NCBI RefSeq assembly: GCF_002236115.1
Contig: NZ_NIWT01000004.1
Coordinates: 372,001 to 436,000 of the forward strand
From: Pseudomonas jessenii
GTDB lineage: Bacteria > Pseudomonadota > Gammaproteobacteria > Pseudomonadales > Pseudomonadaceae
Reading direction: 5' to 3'
Length of the DNA stretch: 64,000 nt
Shown here: piece by piece, positions 43,761-52,324 of the stretch
Numbering within the stretch: the first letter of the stretch is position 1
How the letters are laid out: each line of letters opens with the position of its first letter
Made by a program: the position numbers and the translations under genes
Notes under the pieces: generated by a model
The model's database searches: none
What the model was told of the DNA's origin: nothing
The model's input: the letters and a program-made list of their open reading frames with translations, nothing else

Positions 43761-45269
43761 ATGGGGCGGTTCAGCGACGTCTTCGTTCGCGAGCTTAGCC
43801 GGCATCAGGTCTGGCGGTTTTTTCTGGCCGCCACTCTGGTGTATGTCCTGCCGTTGATCCTCGCCGATTATCCCTACATCGATGACAACTGGCGCTCGCT
43901 GGCGGCGGGCATGGCCTGGGCCGAACAGGGCCGACTCTTCGCCCAGCTTTTCTACAACGCGCTGAGCTTCAGCCATGCCGCGCCGAACATCTTTCCCTTG
44001 CCCTTGTTGATCGCCACGCTGGCCATGGCGTCGGCGCTGACAAGCCTGACGTTCCATTACTTCCGTCGGCCCACCGTTGCTTGCTGCCTGGTGCTGTTGC
44101 CGCTCTGGTACAACCCGTTCTTCCTGCAGAACCTGTCTTATCAATACGACGGTCCCACCACGACCCTGAGCCTGGTGGCGGTGATCTACGCGATCACCTT
44201 TCGCCACCCTTGGCGCGGCGTGCAGTGGCTGGTGCCGTCGTTCCTGATTGCCTTGGCGCTGGGGCTGTATCAAGTCAGCCTGAATGTGTTCCTGGGTCTG
44301 TGTTGCCTGGAGTTGCTCAGGGCCGCCAACGATAAAACCACCCCGGTACCATGGCGTGACCTGCTGGGCTGGAAAGCCGCTCAGGTCATCCTCGGCGGGT
44401 TGATCTACAGCGTCAGTGCTTATCCTTTCATGGGCTCCAACCGCACATTGCTGCTCGATTGGACGGCGCATCCCTCATTGCAGATCCAGATCAACATTGG
44501 CCGGGTTCTGGAAAAAGTCGTGCTGCTGTTCCATGGCGGATGGCTCTGGGTGTCCGGCGGGTTGCTGTTGCTCGCGATAGCCGGGGCGGTGCGGTTGGGA
44601 TTGAACGTAGCGGCGCGCCAGGACAGCGGGCCGAAGAAGCTGTTGATCGGCCTGATGTGTTTGCTGACTTTGCCCGTCGTGACGCTGCTGGTGTCCGGTG
44701 TCGCGTTGTTTTTCCGCGACTTCAACGAAGGTGCCCGCACCTTGATGGGCTTCGCCGTGCTGCTGGTGTTGCTGTTCTACCTGGGGCATCTGGCGCTGGC
44801 GTCGATCCATGAGCGGTTGCCGCTGCTGTTGATGATTCCCCTGCTGGCCATGTTGTCGTTGTCGTTCGCTTATGGCCGGGTGCTGACGGTGCAGAAAACC
44901 TTTGCGTCCACGGCACTGGCCGGTCTTGCGTACGACATCGCCAGCCATCAGTCGCTGCGCGAGGCCAGGCGGATCTACCTCTCGGTGAGTTATTCCGACT
45001 ATTGGTTGGTGGCGGCGGCAGGCTCATTCAAACAGCTGCCGGTGCTGCACTACTTGCTCAATACCGACTTTTACATGCTGGCCGAAAATCTGCCGAAAGC
45101 AGGCATCACCAACGTGGTGGCGGAGCAGGAGCGGCGTAATGCGACGCGGGTCGGCTATCAGGGCTATCCGGCGTTGGTCGAAAGCCGGTTCTACCGGATT
45201 TACCTGATCGGCGATTACGGTTTTATCGTGATGAAGGAACCGGCCCCGAGCAAAACACTGCGCTGGTGA
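43761..45269 (+). CDS. GtrC-type integral membrane glycosyltransferase
   Basis: The 502-aa protein has about ten to eleven membrane helices. Near the N-terminus is DYPYIDDNWRSLAAGMAW, with an acidic pair on the first periplasmic loop as in GT-C enzymes, and QNLSYQYDGPTTTLSL lies in the second. The C-terminal 150 residues form a periplasmic domain. By position it is the serotype-specific third gene of a gtrABC set: it would move the sugar from undecaprenyl phosphate to O-antigen or another surface glycan. Such third genes are poorly conserved, so the acceptor and sugar cannot be read from sequence. It starts directly after the gtrB stop. Confidence 0.82.
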   Translation: MGRFSDVFVRELSRHQVWRFFLAATLVYVLPLILADYPYIDDNWRSLAAGMAWAEQGRLFAQLFYNALSFSHAAPNIFPLPLLIATLAMASALTSLTFHYFRRPTVACCLVLLPLWYNPFFLQNLSYQYDGPTTTLSLVAVIYAITFRHPWRGVQWLVPSFLIALALGLYQVSLNVFLGLCCLELLRAANDKTTPVPWRDLLGWKAAQVILGGLIYSVSAYPFMGSNRTLLLDWTAHPSLQIQINIGRVLEKVVLLFHGGWLWVSGGLLLLAIAGAVRLGLNVAARQDSGPKKLLIGLMCLLTLPVVTLLVSGVALFFRDFNEGARTLMGFAVLLVLLFYLGHLALASIHERLPLLLMIPLLAMLSLSFAYGRVLTVQKTFASTALAGLAYDIASHQSLREARRIYLSVSYSDYWLVAAAGSFKQLPVLHYLLNTDFYMLAENLPKAGITNVVAEQERRNATRVGYQGYPALVESRFYRIYLIGDYGFIVMKEPAPSKTLRW

Positions 45270-45296
45270 CGCGCGATTCTGCTCGGGGTGGCGAGG

Positions 45297-46916
45297 TTAT
45301 GCCGCCGCTATTTCACTGGGCTCGAAACTATCGGCCCGGGCCATCTGCCACATCCGCGAGTAGAACTCACCGTTCACTTCGCCGGTCAGCAACTCACCCG
45401 GTTTGAGGAACACGTGCAACTGCGAGAACAGCTTGATCTCGGTCGCCGACATACGTCGCACCAGATGCTTGGCGGACAACTGCGATGGATGTTCGAGGCC
45501 GGCGGCGGCGAGCATTTCCGCCAGGGCCTTGAGGGTGTTGCGGTGGAAGTTGAACACGCGTTGGGCTTTGTCCGGTACCACCAGCGCGCGCTGGCGCAGG
45601 GTGTCCTGGGTGGCGACGCCAGTCGGGCATTTGTTGGTGTGGCAGCTCTGCGACTGGATGCAGCCGATGGCGAACATGAAGCCGCGCGCCGAGTTGGCCC
45701 AGTCGGCGCCGATGGCCAGCACGCTGGCGATGTCGAAGGCGCTGACGATCTTGCCGCTGGCGCCGAGTTTGATCTTGTCCCGCAGGTTCAGGCCCACGAG
45801 GGTGTTGTGCACGAACAGCAGGCCCTCGCGCATCGGCACGCCGATGTGGTCGGTGAACTCCACGGGCGCGGCGCCAGTGCCGCCTTCCTTGCCGTCCACC
45901 ACGATGAAATCCGGGAGGATGCCGGTTTCCAGCATGGCCTTGGCGATGCCCATGAACTCCCACGGATGGCCAAGGCAGAACTTGAAGCCCACCGGTTTAC
46001 CGCCGGACAACTCACGCAGTTGCGCGATGAAATGCATCATTTCTATCGGCGTGGAAAACGCGGTGTGGCGCGACGGTGACACGCAGTCCTCGCCCATCAG
46101 GATACCGCGGGTTTCGGCGATTTCTTTGGTGACCTTGTGTTTGGGCAGGATGCCGCCGTGGCCGGGCTTGGCGCCCTGGCTCATCTTGATTTCGATCATC
46201 CGTACCTGTGGCGTCCGGGCTTGCGCCGCGAAGCGTTCCGGGTCGAAGCGGCCGTCGCTGGTGCGACAGCCGAAGTAACCGCTGCCCAGTTCCCAGGTCA
46301 GGTCGCCGCCGTTTTCCCGGTGATAGGGGCTGATGCTGCCTTCGCCGGTGTCATGGGCGAAATTGCCGAGCTTGGCACCCTGGTTCAAGGCACGGATGGC
46401 GTTGGCACTGAGGGAGCCGAAACTCATGGCCGAGATATTGAATACCGACGCCGAATACGGCTGGGTGCATTGCGGGCCGCCGACCGTCACCCGGAAACTG
46501 CTCGGGTCGCTCAAGGGCGCGGGGCGCATGGAGTGGCCGATGAATTCGAAACCCGACTGATACACATCAATCAGCGTGCCGAAGGGTTTGTCGGCGGTTT
46601 CATTCTTGGCCCGGGAGTAGACCAGCGAGCGCTGGGCCCGGGAGAAGGGCAGGGCGTCGCTGTCGGATTCGAGCAGGTACTGGCGGATTTCCGGACGGAT
46701 GCCTTCGACCAGGTAGCGGATATTGCCCAGGATCGGGTAGTTACGCCGCACTGCGTGCGGACTTTGCAGCAAGTCGAACAGGCCGATCAGGCTGAGGACG
46801 GCAGTGACAGCGGTAATTGGCCAGAGCCAGTCGTATTCAAGAAACGGCAGGCTGGCGAGGGTGAAGATCACACAGACGGCAAAGAAGGCGTAGCGGCTCA
46901 GGAGTGACAGGCTCAT
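45297..46916 (-). CDS. FMN-binding glutamate-synthase-family protein
   Basis: The 539-aa protein combines two N-terminal membrane helices (about 1-50) with the FMN/Fe-S barrel domain of the glutamate synthase large subunit. FMN and substrate segments are visible: ISAMSFGSLSANAI, DTGEGSISPYHRENGGDLTWELG interrupted by Gly-rich turns, DFIVVDGKEGGTGAAP, and the 3Fe-4S cluster Cys motif IGCIQSQSCHTNKCPTG. It lacks the amidotransferase domain and its N-terminal Cys, so it cannot use glutamine alone. Family members are found widely in proteobacteria but their substrate is not known. It is convergent with the gtr cluster, with 27 bp between them. Confidence 0.9.
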   Translation of the reverse strand: MSLSLLSRYAFFAVCVIFTLASLPFLEYDWLWPITAVTAVLSLIGLFDLLQSPHAVRRNYPILGNIRYLVEGIRPEIRQYLLESDSDALPFSRAQRSLVYSRAKNETADKPFGTLIDVYQSGFEFIGHSMRPAPLSDPSSFRVTVGGPQCTQPYSASVFNISAMSFGSLSANAIRALNQGAKLGNFAHDTGEGSISPYHRENGGDLTWELGSGYFGCRTSDGRFDPERFAAQARTPQVRMIEIKMSQGAKPGHGGILPKHKVTKEIAETRGILMGEDCVSPSRHTAFSTPIEMMHFIAQLRELSGGKPVGFKFCLGHPWEFMGIAKAMLETGILPDFIVVDGKEGGTGAAPVEFTDHIGVPMREGLLFVHNTLVGLNLRDKIKLGASGKIVSAFDIASVLAIGADWANSARGFMFAIGCIQSQSCHTNKCPTGVATQDTLRQRALVVPDKAQRVFNFHRNTLKALAEMLAAAGLEHPSQLSAKHLVRRMSATEIKLFSQLHVFLKPGELLTGEVNGEFYSRMWQMARADSFEPSEIAAA

Positions 46917-46963
46917 ACGGTTTCCTTGGGTTCGGACTCAATATTTGGGCAAAACACAAAACA

Positions 46964-47053
46964 CTGTGGGAGCGAGCTTGCTCGCGATGGCGGCGGGTCA
47001 GTCAACATCAATGCTGAATATGAAACCGCTATCGCGAGCAAGCTCGCTCCCAC
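46964..47053. repeat. REPIN, family A2
   Basis: Intact inverted arms ctgtgggagcgagcttgctcgcgat fill most of the gap between the LuxR gene and the glutamate-synthase-like gene. Confidence 0.92.
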
Positions 47054-47080
47054 ATAAAAGCAAAGTGCTCCGCAGGTCAT

Positions 47081-47881
47081 TCAGGCGTTTTGTGCCTGGA
47101 GAAAAATCGAAAACAGCTCGGACTGGGATTTGATCCCCAGCTTGCTGTACATATGTTTCTTGTGGACTTTCACGGTTTCGACCGAGATTTCCAGCTTGCG
47201 GGCGATTTCTTTACTGGAGCAACCGCTGAGCATCAATCGCCCGACATCCAGCTCCCGGGCCGTCAACTGCGCGCCTTTGAGTTGCTGCACCGAGGCTTCC
47301 AGTTGTACCCGCCAATCAGCTTGCGGCGGTGCGGGGGACAGGGCCACGACTTCGTTGATTTCATAGGGTAGACGCTGGCGCAACAGGCCGAGCACCCACG
47401 GCTGGATCAACGACAGCAAGGCGATCTGCTGGCCGCTGAAACGCTGGGTGCTGCCCAGGGACAGGCACAGCGTGCGGTCGCCTTCGAGCTGGCAATTGAA
47501 CTGGATTTCGTCGGCCACCACATTCAGACGAAAGTAGCGCTGGTAATACTCCGTCAGCTCAAAGTGCTCCGGGGCCACTTCCGACAGGCGATACAGCCCG
47601 GTGCGCGACTGCTCGCGACAGGCGATGTAGAAGGGGTCGAGCAGGTACAGGCCGCGCAGGTAATCCTGGAACAACTGGTCAGGGCTGCCGTCTTCGCCGG
47701 GGCATTCGGCGAACACCTGGGGGCGCTGATCGGCGCTGAAAAGCAGCGCCACCCAGCTGTCGAAGGGCACGTACTGGTCCAGCAGGCGTACAAGCTGGGT
47801 CCAGAAATTGGGCTTGTCCAGGGCGTCGATCAGTTGCCCCACCGAGCGGTGCCAGGCGATGTCGTCCAACGAGAGTGTCAT
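47081..47881 (-). CDS. LuxR-type transcriptional regulator
   Basis: The 266-aa regulator has a C-terminal LuxR helix-turn-helix (about 200-255: LTARELDVGRLMLSGCSSKEIARKL split by the turn, then VETVKVHKKHMYSKLGI). The N-terminal ~190 residues do not show the autoinducer pocket pattern of LasR/LuxR, nor a receiver Asp, so it belongs to the orphan class with an unassigned sensor domain (WHRSVGQLIDALDKPNFW). It is transcribed divergently from the amidohydrolase and permease genes across 124 bp and probably controls them. The inducer is unknown. Confidence 0.9.
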   Translation of the reverse strand: MTLSLDDIAWHRSVGQLIDALDKPNFWTQLVRLLDQYVPFDSWVALLFSADQRPQVFAECPGEDGSPDQLFQDYLRGLYLLDPFYIACREQSRTGLYRLSEVAPEHFELTEYYQRYFRLNVVADEIQFNCQLEGDRTLCLSLGSTQRFSGQQIALLSLIQPWVLGLLRQRLPYEINEVVALSPAPPQADWRVQLEASVQQLKGAQLTARELDVGRLMLSGCSSKEIARKLEISVETVKVHKKHMYSKLGIKSQSELFSIFLQAQNA

Positions 47882-48005
47882 GCATCTACCCCTATCGTGT
47901 TACCCCGGCGGCGTAATTCCCCGCCCGGTTGCTTGCTGCGCATACTGGCGCACAGACACCGACCGGGCAATCTTTCTGCCGCCCGGCGCATAACAAGGAA
48001 TACCC

Positions 48006-48827
48006 ATGAAGGTCGAACTCGCCCAATTGGCAGGCCGTGACAACGACACGGCCTACAACCTCGAACGCACTCTGGCGGCAATGGCTGCATGCGCAGCCGA
48101 TACGCAGCTGATCCTGTTCCCCGAAGGCCACTTGATGGGTTTCCCTTCGACCGAGTCCGTGGCCGAGGTGGCCGAGGCGCTGGACGGCCCGTCCGTCAGC
48201 GCGGTAATCGCCGCCGCCCGCGAGTGCAATATCACCGTGGCCATCGGCATGGCCGAAAACGACAACGGCCGTTTCTACAACACCACGCTGCTGATCACTC
48301 CTGAAGGCATCGCGCTGAAGTACCGCAAGACTCACTTGTGGGCCTCGGATCGCGGTGTCTACGAGGCGGGCGATCGCTACACCACCTGCCTGTGGAACGG
48401 CGTGCGCGTGGGCCTGCTGATTTGCTACGACATCGAATTCCCCGAGAGCGCCCGCGCCCTGGCGCAACTGGGGGCTGAACTGTTGATCGTCACCAACGGC
48501 AACATGGATCCCTACGGTCCGACCCATCGCACCGCCATCATGGCCCGCGCCCAGGAAAACCAGGCGTTTGCGCTGATGGTCAATCGGGTGGAAGAGGGCG
48601 ATGGCGGTTTGTTGTTTGCCGGCGGCAGCGCATTGGTCGATCCGCTGGGCACCTTGTTGTTCGAAGCCGGACGCGAGGAAGGGCAGTTTGCGGTCGAACT
48701 GGACCTGAACCAGCTGACGGCGGCGCGCCAGGATTATCGGTATCTGGATGATCAGCGGCTGAGGTTGCCGGGGGAGGTGGTTGAGCAGGCGGGTGGGCTG
48801 CGGGAGCTGCTGATTCCTCAGTGCTGA
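48006..48827 (+). CDS. Carbon-nitrogen hydrolase (nitrilase superfamily)
   Basis: The 273-aa cytoplasmic amidohydrolase probably cleaves a small linear amide or carbamoyl compound. The catalytic triad is intact: Glu40 in LILFPEGHLMGF, Lys108 in KYRKTHLWASD and Cys140 in LLICYDIEFPE. The ribosome-binding site aagga lies 7 nt before the ATG. It lies between a divergent LuxR regulator and an APC permease and may work with both in uptake and catabolism of an amine or amide such as a polyamine derivative. That substrate guess is inference: the sequence does not match the N-carbamoylputrescine or 5-aminopentanamide enzymes I know closely. Confidence 0.92.
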   Translation: MKVELAQLAGRDNDTAYNLERTLAAMAACAADTQLILFPEGHLMGFPSTESVAEVAEALDGPSVSAVIAAARECNITVAIGMAENDNGRFYNTTLLITPEGIALKYRKTHLWASDRGVYEAGDRYTTCLWNGVRVGLLICYDIEFPESARALAQLGAELLIVTNGNMDPYGPTHRTAIMARAQENQAFALMVNRVEEGDGGLLFAGGSALVDPLGTLLFEAGREEGQFAVELDLNQLTAARQDYRYLDDQRLRLPGEVVEQAGGLRELLIPQC

Positions 48828-48858
48828 TCCTGATTTCTTGTCGACCGGGCTGTCGCCT

Positions 48859-48953
48859 TCGCGAGCAAGCTCGCTCCCACAGGGGCGGGCTCCAGTGGAT
48901 TCGGATTTTGTAATCGACACAAATCCTGTGGGAGCGAGCTTGCTCGCGATGAG
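48859..48953. repeat. Inverted pair of A2 REPs in reversed arrangement
   Basis: Order is gcgagcaagctcgctcccacag, about 48 nt, ctgtgggagcgagcttgctcgc, as at 10958. It occupies the gap between the amidohydrolase and the permease and may reduce coupling between them. Confidence 0.88.
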
Positions 48954-49069
48954 GCCCTGACAGACGACACACCTGTTTGACCATTCACCCAAGAACAACA
49001 ACGCAACACCCGTAATTTGCGCCGAACTCGGCTCTGCCATAAATCCAATAAAATCCGGAGTAGTCGCTC

Positions 49070-50395
49070 ATGGCTCGTTTGCAACGCACCCTGTCATTAG
49101 GCTCGGTGGTGCTGTTTGGCATCGCCTATATGACACCGATCATTGTGCTCGGCACCTTTGGCATCCTCGCTCAATCCACCGCCGGCATGGTGCCGGCCGC
49201 GTACCTCGCGGCGCTGGTGGCGATGTTCTTCACTGCCATGAGCTATGGGCGGATGGCTTCGGCGTTCCCGGTGGCCGGCTCGGCCTACAGCTATGTGCGC
49301 AAGGCCATCAGCCCGAAACTCGGGTTCATCGCCGGTTGGGCGGTGCTGCTCGATTATCTGTTCCTGCCCATGGCGATCTGGCTGATCGGCGCGGCCTACC
49401 TCAACTCCGCATTCCCGGCGGTGCCGCAGTGGGTCTGGGTACTGGCGTTCATCGGCATCACCAGCGCGATCAACGTCGTCGGCCTGAAGCTGGCCAACGG
49501 CATCAATGCCCTGTTGATGCTGGTGCAGTTCCTGGTGCTGATCGCCTTCGTCGCGCTGTGCGTGCATTACGTCGGCGGTGATGCAAGCACGCCATTGTGG
49601 TCGATCAAGCCGTTCTTCAATGGCGACATGCAGATGCCGTTGATCATGAGCGGCGCGGCCATCGCCTGTTACTCGTTCCTGGGCTTCGACGCGGTCAGCA
49701 CCCTGACCGAAGAAACCCGCGATCCACGCCGCACCATTCCCCGGGCGATCATGCTGATCACCCTGATCGGCGGGTTGATTTTCGTCGGCGTGTCGTACTT
49801 CGTGCAGATCGCTCATCCGTCGTTCCAGTTCGACAGCGTCGACTCGGCGGCCTATGAAATTGCCCGCAACATCGGTGGTGACCTGTTCGTGTCGATCTTT
49901 TTGATCGGCCTGATCGTCGGCCAGTTCGCCTCGGGGCTGTCAGCCCAGGCCAGCGGTTCGCGGCTGCTGTACGCCATGGGCCGCGACGGCGTGTTGCCGA
50001 AGTCGTTTTTCGGGACCTTGCACGAACGCTTCGGTACGCCGATCAACAGCATTCTGCTGTGCGCGGTGGTGGCGTTGCTGGCACTGAAACTGGACGTCAC
50101 CACCTCGACCTCGTTCATCAACTTCGGCGCGTTCCTGGCATTCAGTCTGGTCAACCTGTCGGTGATCTTCCATTACTGGATCGGTGGCGAGAAAAAAGGC
50201 CCGCGCGAATTCGTGCTGTTCCTGTTGTTTCCGTTCATCGGCCTGTCAGCGGATTTGTGGTTGATGGTCAGCCTCGATCATCTGGCGGTTTATCTGGGGT
50301 TGAGCTGGCTGGCGATTGGCGTGGTGTACCTGGCGGTATTGACCGGTGGTTTCCGTCGGCAGCCGCCGGAGATGGGTTTCCAGGAAGCCGCATAA
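49070..50395 (+). CDS. APC-superfamily amino acid/polyamine permease (PuuP-like)
   Basis: The 441-aa inner-membrane transporter has 12 predicted helices. Helix 1 reads VVLFGIAYMTPIIVLGTFG with the unwound Gly-rich segment, followed by SYGRMASAFPVAGSAYSY in helix 2-3 and FLGFDAVSTLTEETRDPRRTIPRAI before helix 7, typical of the APC family. It most resembles putrescine or amino acid importers such as PuuP. A ribosome-binding site (ccggag) is 10 nt before the ATG. With the upstream amidohydrolase and the divergent LuxR gene it forms a likely uptake-catabolism module. Confidence 0.9.
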   Translation: MARLQRTLSLGSVVLFGIAYMTPIIVLGTFGILAQSTAGMVPAAYLAALVAMFFTAMSYGRMASAFPVAGSAYSYVRKAISPKLGFIAGWAVLLDYLFLPMAIWLIGAAYLNSAFPAVPQWVWVLAFIGITSAINVVGLKLANGINALLMLVQFLVLIAFVALCVHYVGGDASTPLWSIKPFFNGDMQMPLIMSGAAIACYSFLGFDAVSTLTEETRDPRRTIPRAIMLITLIGGLIFVGVSYFVQIAHPSFQFDSVDSAAYEIARNIGGDLFVSIFLIGLIVGQFASGLSAQASGSRLLYAMGRDGVLPKSFFGTLHERFGTPINSILLCAVVALLALKLDVTTSTSFINFGAFLAFSLVNLSVIFHYWIGGEKKGPREFVLFLLFPFIGLSADLWLMVSLDHLAVYLGLSWLAIGVVYLAVLTGGFRRQPPEMGFQEAA

Positions 50396-50401
50396 AGGAA
50401 A

Positions 50402-50504
50402 CTGTAGGAGCGAGCTTGCTCGCGATAAACCTGAGGGCGCCGATGGGCATCTGGTTTTACGCGTTTTTGTTTACGACCATCGCGAGCAAGCTCGCTCCTA
50501 CAGG
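50402..50504. repeat. REPIN, family A1
   Basis: Intact arms ctgtaggagcgagcttgctcgcga, inverted, with a spacer of about 52 nt, directly after the permease stop. Confidence 0.92.
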
Positions 50505-50550
50505 GCGGACATGTGATCCTTAGCGTTTTTGAGTCAAGGGCCTTCTGTTT

Positions 50551-50985
50551 ATGTCGACGTTTTCCATGCCTGCCTCCGGGATTATCCGCATCGCCGCCGC
50601 CCTGTTGATCGGCCCTGACGGCCGCACGTTGCTGGTGCGCAAGCGCGGCACCACGGCGTTCATGCAGCCGGGTGGCAAGATCGAGCCCCATGAATTGCCG
50701 GTCCACGCCCTGGCCCGGGAGCTGGAAGAAGAGCTGGGTCTGGACATCGACCCGGCGCAGGCCGTTTACCTGGGTCACTTCTCGGCACCGGCCGCCAACG
50801 AACCGGGGTTTGTCGTACACGCCGAGCTCTTTCAACTGAATATTCATTGCGACGTCACCCCGGCGGCGGAGATCGAAGAGGTGCTCTGGATCGACCCGGC
50901 CACCGATGGCGATGTCAGCCTGGCGCCATTGACACGGGACCTGATTCTGCCGTTTTATCGAGCATCGCTGACCGCGATCGCCTGA
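50551..50985 (+). CDS. Nudix hydrolase
   Basis: This 144-aa cytoplasmic hydrolase probably cleaves a nucleoside diphosphate linked to another moiety. The Nudix box is complete at about 49-71 (GGKIEPHELPVHALARE followed by LEEELGL), matching GX5EX7REUXEEXGU. The N-terminal strand IIRIAAALLIGPDGRTLLVRKRGT is typical of MutT/YfcD-like proteins. Substrate cannot be predicted from the box alone. It is followed 23 bp later by lysE-type and GNAT genes in the same direction, so they may form an operon of housekeeping or detoxification functions. Confidence 0.92.
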   Translation: MSTFSMPASGIIRIAAALLIGPDGRTLLVRKRGTTAFMQPGGKIEPHELPVHALARELEEELGLDIDPAQAVYLGHFSAPAANEPGFVVHAELFQLNIHCDVTPAAEIEEVLWIDPATDGDVSLAPLTRDLILPFYRASLTAIA

Positions 50986-51008
50986 TCATTACGCAAAGGA
51001 CCTCGCCC

Positions 51009-51647
51009 ATGATCCCGCTTCAAGACCTGCTGATTTTTGCTGCTGCCGCGTTGCTGATGGTAGTGACACCGGGGCCGAACATGATCTACCTGATCTCCCG
51101 TTCGATCTGCCAGGGGCGCAAGGCCGGGGTGATCTCGCTGCTTGGGGTGGTCGCCGGATTCTTCGTGCACCTGTTTGCCGCCGCTGCGGGTTTGACTGCA
51201 GTGTTCCTGGCGGTGCCGATGGCTTATGAGGTGTTGAAGTGGGCCGGTGCGCTGTACCTGTTGTGGCTGGCCTGGCAGGCGGTCAAACCCGGTGCGCGCT
51301 CGCCGTTCGAGGCACAGCAGTTGCCCCCGGACTCTTCACGCAAACTGATCACCATGGGCTTTCTGACCAGCGCCCTGAACCCGAAAATCGCGGTGTTCTA
51401 TCTGTCGGTGTTTCCGCAGTTCATCACGCCGGAGCACGGATCGGTGTTCACCCAGAGCATCATCCTCGGCCTGACCCAGATCAGCGTCAGTTTCTGCGTC
51501 AACCTGTTGATCGCCATGTTTGCCGCGGGCATCGCCTCGTGGTTCGTCAACAATCCGACCTGGCTGGCGATGCAGCGCTACTTCATGGGCTTTGTATTGT
51601 CGGGGCTGGCGCTGCGGCTGATGCTTGAGCAAAAACGGATGGCCTGA
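51009..51647 (+). CDS. LysE/RhtB-family amino acid exporter
   Basis: The 212-aa membrane exporter has about six helices. The N-terminus has the family motif ALLMVVTPGPNMIYLISRS, with the TPGPN turn in helix 1-2, and MGFLTSALNPKIAVFYLSVFPQFI in the middle, split by the NPK signature of LysE/RhtB proteins. It probably exports an amino acid or homoserine lactone-like compound. The ribosome-binding site aaagga is 9 nt before the ATG at 51009. The next gene starts 2 nt after its stop. Confidence 0.93.
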   Translation: MIPLQDLLIFAAAALLMVVTPGPNMIYLISRSICQGRKAGVISLLGVVAGFFVHLFAAAAGLTAVFLAVPMAYEVLKWAGALYLLWLAWQAVKPGARSPFEAQQLPPDSSRKLITMGFLTSALNPKIAVFYLSVFPQFITPEHGSVFTQSIILGLTQISVSFCVNLLIAMFAAGIASWFVNNPTWLAMQRYFMGFVLSGLALRLMLEQKRMA

Positions 51648-51649
51648 GG

Positions 51650-52147
51650 ATGTGGATCGAACGACTTGATGCCAGCCATGCCCTGGACTACCGGGCACTG
51701 ATGCTCGAAGCCTACGACCTGCACCCGCAGGCCTTTACCTCGAGCGTGCGTGAGCGGGCAGCGATGCCGCTGAGTTGGTGGGAGTCGCGCCTGACCGGCA
51801 AGCTGGACGTGGTGCTCGGGGCGTTCGAAGAGGGCCGGTTGGCCGGCATTGTCGGCCTCGCGTTCGAGCCTCGGGAAAAGGCCCGGCACAAGGTGACACT
51901 GTTTGGCATGTACGTGACCGCCAAGGTCCGCCAGCGTGGGCTCGGCTATCAACTGGTTCAGGCGGCATTGGCCGAGGCGCAGAACCATGCGGGTTTGCGC
52001 CTGATCCAGTTGACCATCACCGCCGGCAACGATGCCGCGTTCAACCTCTACCAGCGCTGCGGCTTCATCCAGTTTGGCCTGGAGCCGATGGCGGTGCGTG
52101 TGGGCGAGGATTACTTCGACAAGATCCACATGTGGCGTGAGATCTAA
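51650..52147 (+). CDS. GNAT-family N-acetyltransferase
   Basis: The 165-aa cytoplasmic acetyltransferase has the acetyl-CoA motif A VRQRGLGYQLVQAAL after the strand KVTLFGMYVTAK, and a C-terminal NDAAFNLYQRCGF motif B. The N-terminal region WIERLDASHALDYRALML is typical of small GNATs related to RimI-like and stress acetyltransferases. The acceptor is not predictable. The start is ggATG, 2 nt after the lysE-type stop, so translation is coupled. The next 3' element is a broken REP array. Confidence 0.92.
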   Translation: MWIERLDASHALDYRALMLEAYDLHPQAFTSSVRERAAMPLSWWESRLTGKLDVVLGAFEEGRLAGIVGLAFEPREKARHKVTLFGMYVTAKVRQRGLGYQLVQAALAEAQNHAGLRLIQLTITAGNDAAFNLYQRCGFIQFGLEPMAVRVGEDYFDKIHMWREI

Positions 52148-52163
52148 CCATCACATAGATCCC

Positions 52164-52179
52164 CTGTAGGAGCGAGCTT
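52164..52179. repeat. Truncated family A1 REP fragment
   Basis: ctgtaggagcgagctt is the first 16 nt of an A1 REP, cut off where the adjacent family B REPIN begins. Confidence 0.8.
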
Positions 52180-52181
52180 TT

Positions 52182-52302
52182 GTGGCGAGGGGGCTTGCCC
52201 CCGTTGGAGTGCGAAGCGCTCCCCAGCATTTCTTCAGACACATTGCGCTTGCAGTTTTCGCGACTGCTTCGCAGCCGAACGGGGGCAAGCCCCCTCGCCA
52301 CA
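52182..52302. repeat. REPIN, family B
   Basis: Arms gtggcgagggggcttgccccc are inverted and intact, with inner gcgaagcgctcc and gactgcttcgcagc. It interrupts an A1 REP on its left. Confidence 0.93.
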
Positions 52303-52324
52303 AAGACCGCATCGTCTGATTGTT

